From Thermothelomyces thermophilus ATCC 42464 (Eukaryota > Ascomycota > Sordariomycetes > Sordariales > Chaetomiaceae), in the NCBI RefSeq assembly GCF_000226095.1, contig NC_016473.1, positions 4,092,001-4,156,000 of the forward strand: a stretch of DNA of 64,000 nt, in the 5' to 3' direction. The translations under genes were made by a program, and so were the position numbers. The notes beneath the pieces were generated by a model that ran no database searches, was not told the origin of the DNA, and worked only from the letters and a program-made list of their open reading frames with translations. Shown one piece after another: positions 45,953 to 58,277 of the stretch. Within the stretch, counting starts at the first letter, position 1; each line of letters opens with the position of its first letter.

Positions 45953-47804
45953 TCACGTGCTCAGCCTCCGCGAAAGCGTCTGCAACTTCTTGTCCTGCTC
46001 TGCCTCTCTCGCGGCCCTCTCGAGGGCCTGGGCGCGCTCCTCGTCGTGCTGCTTCTGCACCTCCTCGGAGCTCGGCGGCAGCCGCTCGTTCTGGAGGTCG
46101 ACCTTGCGGGCGTCCTCGAAGCTGCTGATGGCGTTCTTGATGCCCTCGGCGCCGAGCATGAGGGTGCCGGCGGGCAGGCGGCCGCCCGACACCGTCTTGA
46201 GCTCGGTGACGCGCTCCGACTCCTCGCGCAGCACCTGGAACACGCGCGAGAGGCGCCCGATGGCGAGGATCTTGTTCTTGATGGCCCGCCGCTTGAACTC
46301 GATGGATTCGGGGTCCTGACCGCTAGCGCTGGAGGCCGAGGGCAACGACGGAGAAATCGGGCCTGGCGAGGTGGCCGACGAGTCCTCCCTCAGCTCCTCC
46401 TCGGAGCACGTGCTGAGGATGGCGATGAGCATGTCGGTGATCTTCTCGCCAACGAAGGGCAGCGACCATGTGAAGACGTCCATGAAGTTGGGGAGCCAGT
46501 ATGGGTGCGGCGTGCAGTTGAACTGCCGGATGTTCATGACGTTGTTCTCGTACTTGAGCACGGCAGCCTTGTTGTTGTAGACGTCGAGGTAGTTGGGCGC
46601 CGAGAAGATGGTCATGACGCTCGGGAAGCCCGTTGTACGCGTCTTACGATACATGCGGTATCCGGCGTCCTGAGCCTCGTGAGCGCGGATGATGGACAGC
46701 AGGTTGTTCTTCTCCAGGAAGTGGCAGGCCGCCGGGTAAGAGAAGAAGTACGAGCACCCGCGCACGTGGTTGTGCACGAAGTACTCGGTAGTCTTCTCCT
46801 GGCCAAAGTCCTCCAAGGGGTCGGCCCAGAGAATGTCGCACATTAGCCCCTGAGTGGGAGGCTCTCTAAACCGGTCGATCTACGCAGAGGTTAGTTAGCC
46901 CAGGCATGGCAAGAAGTGAGGGAAAGTGACGAGGCCACAAACATTTCTCAGATCATCGAGCGTGTGCAGCTCCGGGCTGAGCCCGCCATGGATGCACAAG
47001 AACTGCTTGTTCATAATCGCCGCCAGCGGCAGGCAGCAGAACGACTCCATGCAAGCCTCGTAGACGGCCTCGGAGTACTTGTGCTTGCACTCGAGCTTGA
47101 AGGTGAAGTAGTCGGTCAAGTGGCGACATTCATGATTCCCGCGCAGCAGCCAGAGCGTCTTGGGATAGTGGATCTTGAGCGCCCACAGGTACAGCACGCA
47201 CTCGATACTGAAGTATCCACGGTCGACGTAGTCGCCGAGGAAGAGGTACCTCGTATCGGCCGGGTCGCCGCCAACCTCGAACAGCTTCATAAGGTCGTAG
47301 TACTGACCGTGAACGTCGCCGCAGACGGTGATGGGGGCATCCATCTCTAGCAAGTTAGGCTCGGCGCGCAGGAGCTCGGTGCCCTTCCGGATGATCCATA
47401 GTGCCTGCTCCTCGGTCAGGCGGCCCTCTCGGTAGAAGTGCTGTTTGAGGAACTGGATATTGGGCTTTTGGTGCGTCTCGTCCTCGAAAAACTGCTCGTT
47501 GGTCGGCTTGTACATGGCAGGCGCTTGCACATCTAGAGACGGGGGGCGCACAAGCATGGTTAGTTAGCTGGTTGCGTTGAAACCCAACCGCGGGGCGCTC
47601 GCGCGCTGGTGTGTAGGCGGCCTTACCTTTGCACACCCGCTCCAATGTGCTGACCTGGGTCCCGTCCTCCATGGTGTGGATGGTGAAGTCGATCTCAGGC
47701 AACGGCTTCTTGTGCTGGATCGCGCGGATAGCATTGTCGACCTGCTGCTCCCTTGCGAGGCGCTCGTCGTGCGAGGCCATCGCGTTGCCGGCCTCGTTGT
47801 CCAT
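45953..47804 (-). CDS. Calcineurin catalytic subunit A
   Basis: This is the Ca2+/calmodulin-dependent protein phosphatase 2B catalytic subunit, which controls stress response and hyphal growth. Exons are 47804-47627, 47532-46943 and 46879-45953, with introns of 94 and 63 bp. The product is 564 residues. Metal-binding motifs are [19 protein letters not shown] and [21 protein letters not shown] and the calcineurin-B-binding helix (near [19 protein letters not shown]) follow, then the calmodulin-binding helix [18 protein letters not shown] and an autoinhibitory-type tail. The start [15 protein letters not shown] was chosen near the family start; an in-frame ATG 19 codons upstream exists. The stop TGA sits inside a consensus GTGAGT donor, so a further small 3' exon is possible and the last few residues are uncertain. 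Confidence 0.95.
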
Positions 47805-49991
47805 GTCGGCGTTGGGTCTCTTTTTATTTCCCGAGTGAGTTGTACGGGAGAAGGAGACCAAATCCTTTGGCGGGCGGCGAGACGTTGTCGGCAGGCTTGG
47901 TTGGTTGTTTGGTTGGCGCTTCCTTGATTTTACTAGGAACGAACGGCTGTCTCGCTGTGTCCCGCAGCGACGAAATTTAGAGCTCGAATGCCCAACTGCG
48001 TCCCAGGCCTTGTCTCAAAGATGACGGTGTCCCCAGTTGACCGGATCCCTTGTGTAGGTTAGACACGGGTGCCAGGGCCGTGGTAGGATCGAAGAGCAGG
48101 TAGGGCTGAGGGTTGGGGCAGCCGAGCGTCGGGAGGCAATCTTTGGATGTCGGGGACTGAGCTCCAGAACCTGGAGAGCTGCCCTGGGTGGGATGAGCGG
48201 GGAGAGGTACTCTTGACGTTTCACCGGCTTGTACGGAGGTACTTCACGCGGTATGACCTTGAAATTTCACACTACAGGGTCCATGGGTCATGAAATGGCC
48301 TAGTCGAAGATACGAAAAGTTCAACTCAAGCATGATGAATATCGCCTTTGAAATGGTGCAAGGTTCTTAGAGCCGGTCTTCGATGCACAAGTTTTTTTCT
48401 CCAGTGCAATAATAAGAGCTAAGGATGAGATACGGGAAAGATTCAGGTGTTGGTCAGATTGTGAAAGAAACGGGAGCAACACAATCTTACCGAAAAATAC
48501 CATGATGTATGTGTGTTACAAATGGGAGGTATCCGTATGTGCTCCTGTACAGTAACTCGAGGAGGCGGGGCTGAAGAGTCGCATCTTGGTGGCCTGCGAA
48601 GACTCGCTTCCAATTGTTGTTTCCAATCGAAATGAGAAGTTCCCCTCCAGGGTCCTGTCCACCAAATCTTTTTAGCGAGTCTAGACCTCGCAACGCAGAA
48701 CTTGGTTCTCGATTACCGTACAGCGGAAGTGTAATCCGTAATTACTGCGGCAACTCGAAGGTGCGGGCAGGCCTTCGGGTTTTGACAAACCTTGCACAAA
48801 AGCATGCCGCAACCTCTTCCGTTTCCTTTACCCAAACGCAGTATTTTTGGATTTTCTTTCCTGAATATTTATCTTGCATGTACCCAAATGTATTCCAAAT
48901 GCTCCCTATTATTGCGCACTTTTCGTCGGTGACCAAGGTGAACAAAGGGTGCGGCGCATCGTCGGGCAGCTTGCGCCCTGAGGTTGTGTTGTATTGGTGC
49001 AAGGCTTGCCCCTAGGTTGGCTCCATAAGGTATCAATGAGAAAGAATAAAGTTAGCTTGTAACACAGCGAAACGTTCGATAAACACTCACAACGCTGGCG
49101 GCAATTGATTAGTCGGCAGAGCTGACACCAGATTATGCGATCCTAAAAAATCGCCGAGTTACTACATGATTTTTTGTTACCGATTTCCATCGCTATGAGG
49201 GCAAGAGATGGTCGCATAGCTAAGGTAATTACTCGCAGCACACACCGTGTACAGGATCCAAACGAGCTACCAAGAATGGCAGTCTTGACCGCCATTTGGA
49301 AGGCCGCTAACAACCAGATCTGACCCACTGGTAGTCAAATCCCGTAACAATTACTCCGTAAGGTAAGGTAGTTATGCTTTTATAAGTGAAGGTGCAAGCT
49401 GTTGCAATCGATTTCGTCGCATTCAAAAAGGAACAAAAAAGCCAGAGGAAGGAGCCACATCATGCATGGTCCTAGAGGTGACTATGATTATGTTGCTTAA
49501 TAGAACATCTGGGTGCTTACCTGGGGACTCAAGCAGCCGCCATTGCTCAAACCTTGGACTGAAGCCGAAGGCAGAACTTTACCAAATTTTAATTCTTCCA
49601 GGTTTCTTTTCCAAAGGAACTCCAGCAGGGCGCATGCTCAAGGCTTTTGATAAGGAAGGCGAACCGCAGGATCAACAAGACTACCTAACCTTACCCAATC
49701 AGCGAGTAGACAAAGAAAGCCGTTGTACGAGCTGGATTACTACTATCCCAGTATTGAGCTGGATGGTAGGTACGTGCTTACCTTCTCGAAACCAGATCGC
49801 GCTCAGAGCATCATTCCCGGACCTCGACTGACACACTTCGACAAGTATACAATGCTTTGGCTTCCCGGCACAAATGGCTTTTTCCTCTGTTGTAGTCTAT
49901 CGATCTATGCTTCTCGCAAAAAAGTCCTTCCCTCCATCCAAGACAAGTTGACTCCACAGTCAACTCCGACCTGCTCGGCAACTAGACGCAT
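47805..49991. other. 2.2-kb region without a recognised gene
   Basis: It holds the calcineurin promoter and then a relatively AT-rich part (about 48740-49140 and 49340-49660). Frames at 48742-49002 (minus) and 49466-50097 (plus, two overlapping frames) are not recognisable. TGTAATCCGTA lies at 48730-48740 and TACTCCGTA at 49352-49360. I cannot tell whether decayed repeats are present. Confidence 0.45.
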
Positions 49992-51093
<1,102 letters not shown>

Positions 51094-52053
51094 GGTTGTT
51101 CGGTAGGTGTCAAGGAAACGAAACGGATGTGGTGCAGAAGACGGGGGAGATTGAATTTTGAGACCCCCAAGAAATTGAGACGAAGTAAGTGAGGTATCAC
51201 TGCAGATGATGCTCAATGGAGGGAAGACGGGTCACACACGAGCAAGAGCCAAGTATGAGAGGTACGTGGCCCTGAACATAAAGGAAGAAGAGAAAAAGTT
51301 GAAACGGAAAAAAACGAAGCCAGAGTTAGAATTACAGAAGGGCATGGGCATGGCCGTGTAAGGCGTTGTTCGCAGGCGGTCGGTCGGCGCGACCCAGAGG
51401 CGGAGTGTCCCAATAAGGACGGGACCCCCTCGCCCCTCTCCTCCCCTCCATCGGCAAGATGATGACATCAGTGGGGCCAGACGTGGGGCTTGCGGGTTTA
51501 ACTGTCGAGCACCAATCCACCAAGCAATAATAGTTGTAGTGCAGAACGTTTTGTCACGGTTGCATATGTTATCGGCGCCGTAAAGCCGAGAGAGGGATGA
51601 GCCTAAGAGGAGGGGTCCGAAAAGGTTGAGTTGGATGTATAGTTGAGGGTAGTCTGAAAAAAATGTGGTGAGAGCCCAAAGGGTTGTCAAGTCGCGTTGC
51701 GTCTGCACACGAATATCACTTACTCGACGGGCCTGGTTTAACTGTTACCGCTCCGCGAGAGAGAGAGAGAGAGAGAGAGACCCAGGCGCCCAGAGTTGGC
51801 GGGGTAACTAACATTGCGGGGTGCGGCGGATTGTTCGGTGGGGAGCCCCTGAAGTTCCAGGTGAAAGAGGGTCGGATCTGCCAGATCGGCCAGGAACCTG
51901 CCCCGGAGCGCAACGAAAAGGCGGATCTTCTGCAGTCAAGCTTGCAAGGGCAGCCCAGGAGTGCCGAACCGGCCGAACTTTTCGTTGCCCTACCTACCGT
52001 ACTGCTGCAAGCAAACCACCACGTGTAGTAGCCAGCCGCGGCGAAACAATGCC
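51094..52053. other. Spacer between SDR and trimethyllysine dioxygenase genes
   Basis: No gene is recognised in these 960 bp. It should hold the SDR promoter and the 3' flank of the dioxygenase gene. A (GA)n tract lies at about 51757-51780. Confidence 0.5.
51757..51780 (+). repeat. (GA)n microsatellite
   Basis: About 12 GA units in the spacer upstream of the SDR gene. Confidence 0.85.
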
Positions 52054-54087
52054 CTACCCAATTACTCTGTAGAGATTCTCCCGCTCGGTGAGGTTGAGGT
52101 TTCCCCATCGGGAGACCCAATCGTCCCTGTTGACTGCGGAGGGAGTTGAAAGTCAGTATATGCGCGCGGATACACCCAGACGCACGCAAAACAAACGAAA
52201 ATTAAGATCGGGTGTTGTTGTTAGGGGTGGGAATGTACTCACTATATGCTCCGCAGATCCTCCTGATACCCTTGAACGCGTTTCGGCCATGGAGGACACG
52301 CCAGTTGTCAAAGACTATGCGTAGTTGAACAATGTCAGCCCCGCCCGTAGCCGCCTTCACCCTGCAGCCCCCCTCCCCCCACCCCCCACTTGAAAACCAA
52401 AACGGTAGGTATAATAATGGGGTCAGAGAGACTTACTGACTACCGTGCCGGGGGTCAGCTGGAACCAATACTGCAGCCGCGGCCGGTTGATGATCTCGTT
52501 CCATTTGGCGGCCGCCCTGTACCACACCTCGGGCCGGACCTTGTCAAAGGGGACCACTCCTCTGTCATCGTTGTTCCACCGGATCCGATACAGTCCCAAG
52601 GACGAGTGCGTCTCGAACACCGGGTAGTTGACGTCGGGCCGGATGGTGATGCCCTTGTTGCCGCTCGCGTGCCACGGCAGTCTGACCTTCTTCAGGACAT
52701 TGTACGCTTCCCGATCTTCGTCATGGAGGACCCGCGCTGCCTTGAACCCGTCCACCAGCACCGACGCTCCGCCGTAGGGCCTCTCGCCATCCGGGCCGCG
52801 CTCGTGCGAGAGCATGTGGAAGGCCTGCAGCCCTGCGGGGTCGGTAAAGTAGGTGGTATCGGTGTGCGGCGGCAGTGCCTGATTGGTGTAGGCCGTGTCG
52901 GCCATGGCGAGGTCGGGCTTGAAGTCGTAGAAGCCGCCGTAGTGTGTCTGCCGGATGAAGGCGATGCGCTCGAGCAGCTTCCGGGTGTCGTCCGGGTCCT
53001 CGTAAGGAGTGTGTCTGACGAAGCAGAAGCCGTATGTCCTCTGTGACGACAGGTCAGTTGGATCCTGGCCAAGAGGAAACTCTGACCAGGGGCGGAGGGG
53101 ACACTTGCGATCTTATCGGTCAAGAGGGCGACGCCATGGTCGTCATTATCATCCTCCATGACCACGTCATAATCAACCTCCGGAGGCCTCATCTGGATTT
53201 CGTCTCCCCAGTATTCCCGCATGGGCTTGTCGGCGCGGTGATCGTAATACATGTAGTGCCGGAGGAAGTCCCAACGATAGACGCTCCTGTGGCCGTCAGA
53301 CCCTACAGCGCTGTCAGCTCACGCTCATGTCCGTCCTTCCTGGGAGTAAACCGACATTCCAGCCAGACATGGGTGTAATCCGCTTTGACTTTGGTGATAC
53401 GGATGTCTGGCGGGATCTAGAGCCCAGTCAGCACAGCACAAAACGCCAGGTCAACACGACGGTTCGATTCCTTGGGTACCTTGAAAGTGTCAAAGTTGCG
53501 TTGCTTCGTGTCTTGGTTGACGCAGTCGGTGCAGCGGCAGTTGTCTCTGCGCGGTGTAGCGACGGTCAGAGACGCGTTTCGCGAGCCTTCTTACTTTCTG
53601 CCGCCGCTGCCGCAGGGCCCGTTTTGAACTCACCGAAGCCAGATGTTTGGACTGGGCGTGCTCAGTTAGTTTCTGTCGGTCGGCCGAAACCGAAATCGCT
53701 CCCGGAGTCCAACTCACAAGTTGTTGCGACGAACGTTCTGGCCAGAAAACTCCAGGTACGGAGGGAGTTCTATCCAGAGCCCAAAGCGGTTGACCTCGAT
53801 GGCTCTCTTCCAGTCGGTGGGCTCCCTGTACTCAGCTCCGCTATTGTATCGCTTTGGGAGAACCACCGGGCTGCGGACCACCGACTGGCCGAGCAGTTGT
53901 CTTTGGTCGTCCGTCAGCGTTCCCAATTCCTTTGTTCGGTCCTGTTCACACACACGCACAAACACACACCCACACACACAGAGAGAGAGAGAATGCGAGT
54001 TTGATCTCATGCCCGCCAAATGCAGACTCACCTTGTCACGGCCCCGCGCCGAGCGAGAACTGGCCGCACTGCTTGCAGGAGTCTCAT
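52054..54087 (-). CDS. Trimethyllysine dioxygenase (first step of carnitine synthesis)
   Basis: This Fe(II)/2-oxoglutarate enzyme hydroxylates N6-trimethyllysine in mitochondria. Nine exons give 444 residues: 54087-54032, 53900-53718, 53651-53634, 53546-53480, 53416-53356, 53302-53109, 53040-52437, 52314-52243 and 52133-52054. The N terminus is presequence-like (MRLLQAVRPVLARRGAVTR, later LPKRYNSG). An 18-nt microexon supplies most of FPNIWL ahead of RDNCRCTDCVNQDTKQRNFD, a Cys-rich zinc-site region of the family. The iron ligands are His252 and Asp254 in ALPPHTDTTY and His403 in NWRVLHGR. INRDDW lies near the end. Intron 6 (53041-53108) begins GCAAGT, a GC-AG intron. Intron 1 holds a CA repeat, and its acceptor at 53901 was chosen because the nearer AG breaks frame. 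The C terminus and most joins match known fungal enzymes. Confidence 0.92.
53943..53992 (+). repeat. (CA)n/(GA)n microsatellite in a TMLD intron
   Basis: CA-rich then GA repeats fill most of intron 1 of the trimethyllysine dioxygenase gene. Confidence 0.85.
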
Positions 54088-54813
54088 TTTTGCACAATGC
54101 GTCTAATTACAGTTCCGGCCTTGGGAGGGTGAATACGGCAATTATCGCAAAAAAATGCATCATCTGTTGGTCGTAAGTTTTGCGTTGAACGCTGACCTGA
54201 TGAATACTCGGGGAGCCAGGGACGGGTGCAGGCGGGCGCCCGGGAGATCCACAGCACCGCAAACGCCAAGACCTGGGGAAACGGCGCGTGGGCCCTGATG
54301 ACCTCGGTAGAACGGGGTTGTCAGGTGAGGTGCGGTTGTAGAGTTAGGTATATTCTGCGCTAAAGAAGAGCCGCAGCGTTGAGGGACGGCTAAAAGAGGA
54401 AGTGCGCGTGGGCTTATAACACCGTTGATTGGGTTAGAGGTTGTCAAGTGAAAGGCGGCAGCAAAGCTTTTGACTGATCCATTGAAGATACGTAGGGTTA
54501 GGGTTCGTATCGCCGACAGACAAGACGATCGACAAACAACTAGGAACATAAAGACCTCCTCCCGGACGGGACAAACGTTAACGAAAACAGTGTCCCCAGT
54601 GGCGCATATTGTGGATGATAACAAGTGTCTTTGGAATAAAAAACAAGTCGAACATGATGGCTCCAAAAGTTACAACGAGCCTTGGCTAGGGCCCCTATAA
54701 GTCATTCTCTGCCTCACATGTGTAGATGTACTTACAAATTGTATATCACTGCCTATTCCCCCTGGCAGTCGGATTCTCTTCATTCCATCCCACTAGCCCA
54801 CCGGTCAGCAGGC
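54088..54813. promoter_or_regulatory. Upstream region of the trimethyllysine dioxygenase gene
   Basis: These 726 bp lie between the dioxygenase start and the 3' end of the PhoD-like gene. A TAGGGTTAGGGTT element at 54493-54505 matches two telomere-type units. It is too short to be a telomere relic and may be a telo-box-like promoter site. No gene is seen. Confidence 0.45.
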
Positions 54814-56975
54814 TCATGCACCAATCTTGAACCGGCCCCAAAATGAGCCAGTAGACCTGTCAACCTTGGCCGGCGGCGGAGACAGAACGACCGTGTTCCA
54901 CACCTCCTCCCCGTCGATGAATAGCCGGTACTTGAGGCTGCTTTGGTCGCTACCTTCCATATTCTCGATCGTTATCGCCCCAAACTTGGAGTTGCCCTTG
55001 TAGATGTACCTGTACATACGACAACCGGATCAGCACCAGGAGCAACCACAAGAGGACCAAAAAAAGGGGGGGAAAGAAAAGAAAAAAAGGGAAGGGCAAA
55101 GGAAATTGAAAAGGAGGGAAGAAAGGAAGAGAAAGAAAGAAAGGAGAAAGCAAGATGTGAAAGCACATACTTGACCATGACATCATCACGGTCCGTCTGG
55201 CGGTAGGTCGGGAAGGGGGAGTAGAACTGGTTCAGCGGGCTGGCCGAGAACTCCCAGACGGTGGCGGTCTCGGGCCAGCGGGGGTCGCCGTCGGGGGGCG
55301 GGAACTTGGTGGCGGCGAACTCGTGGCGGTCGCCCGAGAGGACGACGACGCCGAGGCCGCGGCTGGCGGCGTCCCACATGGCCTCGAGCACGACGGCGCG
55401 CTCGGCGAGGAAGCCGCCCCAGGTGTCGCGCGTGTTGACCGGCCAGTTCTTGGTGAAGGGCACGGACGAGGCCACGATCTTCCACTTGACCCCGCGCGGC
55501 TCCGGCCGGCGCAGCCACGCGAGCAGGTCGGCCAGCTGGTCGGCCCCGAGCATCGTCTTGTCGGTCGCCGTGGCCGGGAGCAGCGTGTTGCTCGACCGGA
55601 ACGAGCGCGTGTCGAGCAGGAAGAAGCTGGCCGGCCCCTGCGTGAACTCGAAGTAGGTCGCGTTCGGCGCGCGCGCGGCGAAGGCCGAGGCCCGCCGGGC
55701 GCGCGGCGGGTTGGCGGCCGCGTGGTAGTGGTGGAAGGGGTCGATGGCGGACGTGTAGACGCCCGTCAGGTTCGCGGACCAGTCGTTGAAGATCTCGTGG
55801 TCGTCGAGCGCGTGGATCCAGCTGAGGTTCTGCCCGACCGCCGGCCAGTCCGGGGAGGCGTAGACCTGGCGGTACTTCTGGCGGTAGTAGCCCACCGACT
55901 TGTCCCAGTAACGCGGCACGTCGGCGTAGATGAAGTCGCCGAGGAAGAGCATGAACTGGGCATTGAGGGTGGGCAGGACCCTGGCGAGGTGCCGGAGACC
56001 CGGGATAGAGAGCGGGTGGTCCAGGGGGTTGTACGGGAAGCGCGGGATGATGCACGAGGTCGACAGGAAGGTGAAGGGGCCGTAGTTGGTCTCCTCCGCG
56101 TGTCCGATCGGGGGAGGGGCGGTGAACTCGCCCGAGTGGTTGTTGGAGGTGCGCCACTCGTAGGTCCGCTTCTTGGAGTGCCGCAGCGGGATGGACACGA
56201 CCGCGGTGTAGTCGGTCTCTTCGGCCGTCCACCTCACCCCGCCGGCGTTCTGCCACAGCGGGTTGTCGAACGGAGGCTGGGGGTCCTTGATGTGCACTTC
56301 GACCGTGATGGGCATCTTGGACTGGTCGGGCTCTCGGATCAGCAGCTTCGCCTCGTTCTCCGACACGTATCCGACTCGCACGAAAGACAAGTCGTCGACG
56401 GTATAGGAGCGTTCCCGGAACAGGCGGTCGGCGACCAGACCGACACAGAGCCCGTTGAGGAGAAGCGTGGCGAGGGACAAGGCCAGGCTCCGCGGGTTCG
56501 GAGCTCCGGTGAGCAGCGTCTTCCAGGGGTTCAGAGGCCTGTCCTCGACCGAAATCGTCTCCTTGACACTGACATCCTCGGCCACAACCTCCCTGTCGCC
56601 ATGGCTCCGTCTGCTGTCTCCGTTGTTCGGCGTGCCTTTACCTTCCACCGTCGTCTCGGTGACAACCACGTCTACTCTATCCACGAGCACGTGCTTGGGT
56701 TCTTTCCGGTAGCCCAAGACAAAGGCAGGCAGATAAAGTGCAAAAAGGGTAAAAACGATGGCAGGGAGGACCTTTTGGCTGTGAGCGAGCAATTCTTTTA
56801 GTTCTTTACCGGTGTATAACTCACTGGTACCAACGACTATACATCTGAAGTCAGCACCTTATCGGTGTCTTAGAGTTCGCAGAAGCACGAGACTCACCCA
56901 TCTCAGGAAAACGTAAGATAAGGCCCGCAGCCCGATCGAGGCCGCAACCGCGGCCTTGGTCTGCGATGTCGCCAT
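54814..56975 (-). CDS. PhoD-like alkaline phosphatase, membrane-anchored
   Basis: The protein is a metallophosphoesterase of the PhoD type. Likely exons are 56975-56898, 56819-55171 and 55009-54814, giving 640 residues. The last join (161-bp GTATGT intron) restores VMVKYIYKGNSKFGAITIEN. The first exon (MATSQTKAAVAASIGL, ending in YVFLRW before a GTGAGT donor) is inferred: the frame continues only if the acceptor is the GTGAG at 56820, which is not the nearest AG. N-terminal hydrophobic segments (LPAIVFTLFALYLPAFVLG; LSLATLLLNGLCVGLVADRL) suggest a membrane anchor. Catalytic-domain motifs are FLGDFIYADVPRYW, WIHALDDHEIFNDW, SSVPFTKNW and VVVLSGDRHEFAA, and Asp/His residues in these likely bind metal. 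Substrate is unknown. It is confident as a phosphatase, less so at the 5' end. Confidence 0.85.
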
Positions 56976-57811
56976 CCGGGCGACGATCCTGGTTTTGTCA
57001 CAACACAAAAAGCGGGCAGAGAGTACGGATTACAACGTCGGATATCGACTGTGGTGGTCGTTGGGTGGTGTTTACTGTCTGATGGAACTAAGCGGTCTTT
57101 CACCGTAGGTACTGCTAAAAACCAATTAGGATGAAGCAATTGCGAATGAAATGTAGGCTGCAATGGAACCGGCAAATGGCGATCACAATGAGGCGATCGA
57201 TCAATTTCCCGGAAACGAGAAAACGTGTTTGCGATGCAATGCAGCAGCAGCCTTAGACTCGGTGTGCTCGATTCCTCGCATGACAGGTACTGACGCAACC
57301 TGCGACAGCTGCAAAGGCGCTGATGTCACAGGCTGGAAACACAACCACCACCACCCCGGTTTGTTTCGCCCTGCCCTACCTGAACAGCAATGCGTTGGGA
57401 CAGGTGCGTATGTAAGATACGTAAGGTACGTTACATGTATGGGCATTACGTGAACATAGGTACCTCCGTACATATATATATGGCGGGCTCTGATAAACGC
57501 AGATATAAAAATATATGCTGCGTTCATTTCTACCTTGATGAATGAGCAGAGACCTCCTCGTCGCTATTGACGATATCGGCAGGGTTGACAGAAATGGCGG
57601 CCTTGCCAGCGCACTTATGGGTTCCACCTTACCAGTGGTCTGAGTTTATGCGTACTGCCAACTGGCGTTTCAGCGGGCAACGCTTTAGCTAGGTTGCTGA
57701 TTGTTTATCGTCGATAATCATTCGCCGTTGATGGAAAGCGGCTTAACAAGACTAGTAATTGGCCTGTTGTAAGCGGATGCCCAGGCTGGGGCTCGGTTTT
57801 ACCTAAGGGGG

Positions 57812-58215
57812 TTGCGTTGTCGCTTGCAATTGCCTCATGAACTCCCCGATGCTGAGGTCCCTCGCGCCCTGATTCCTTACGTGTCCAACCCAGGACATCT
57901 AGATACCTTGCAGAAGATCGCTGCGCGGATGTGCCGTTCTATGGCCCATACTTTCCCAGATCGGACGATTTTCGAGCTGCCCTTCAATACGTCAACCGCC
58001 AGGATACCGAGGGGCTGCGGTATTGGTCGTCCGTTCTTGATCGATGCGACGCCCTCATAATCTTTCCGGTTGATTACGGCGGCCGCGACGCGTTTGCGCT
58101 GGGCTGTGTGATAGCCATATCTATCCCAGAGTCAAAGGGGTCATTTAAGCAGCAGGCTCAGCCATTACTTCGTCAGCTTCACATAACGTGGGCGAAAATC
58201 CGGAGTACGCAGTAG
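57812..58215 (+). other. Unassigned coding-like stretch
   Basis: The frame at 57931-58215 (reading VPFYGPYFPRSDDFRAALQ, then LRYWSSVLDRCDALIIFP) and a partly overlapping frame from 57812 have protein-like composition but no start codon or domain I recognise. It may be a small gene with an unrecognised intron, a decayed gene fragment or chance. I assign no function. Confidence 0.2.
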
Positions 58216-58277
58216 AAGCTCGAGAGTTATTGTATGTACTTCGGTTCTTGATTCGTGTTGGGCTTGCACTTTGTAGA

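Noticed and set aside
53455-53480. tRNA B-box-like GGTTCGATTCC
   Set aside because: The T-stem does not pair, no A box or acceptor stem lies at the right distance, and the site falls in an intron of the dioxygenase gene.
54493-54505. Interstitial telomere repeat
   Set aside because: Only two TTAGGG-type units. Too short to indicate a telomere fusion; a telo-box-like promoter site is more likely.
55323-56801. 492-codon plus-strand open frame
   Set aside because: It lies opposite the PhoD-like phosphatase. Arg/Val/Gly/Glu-rich, no domain, a GC-driven shadow.
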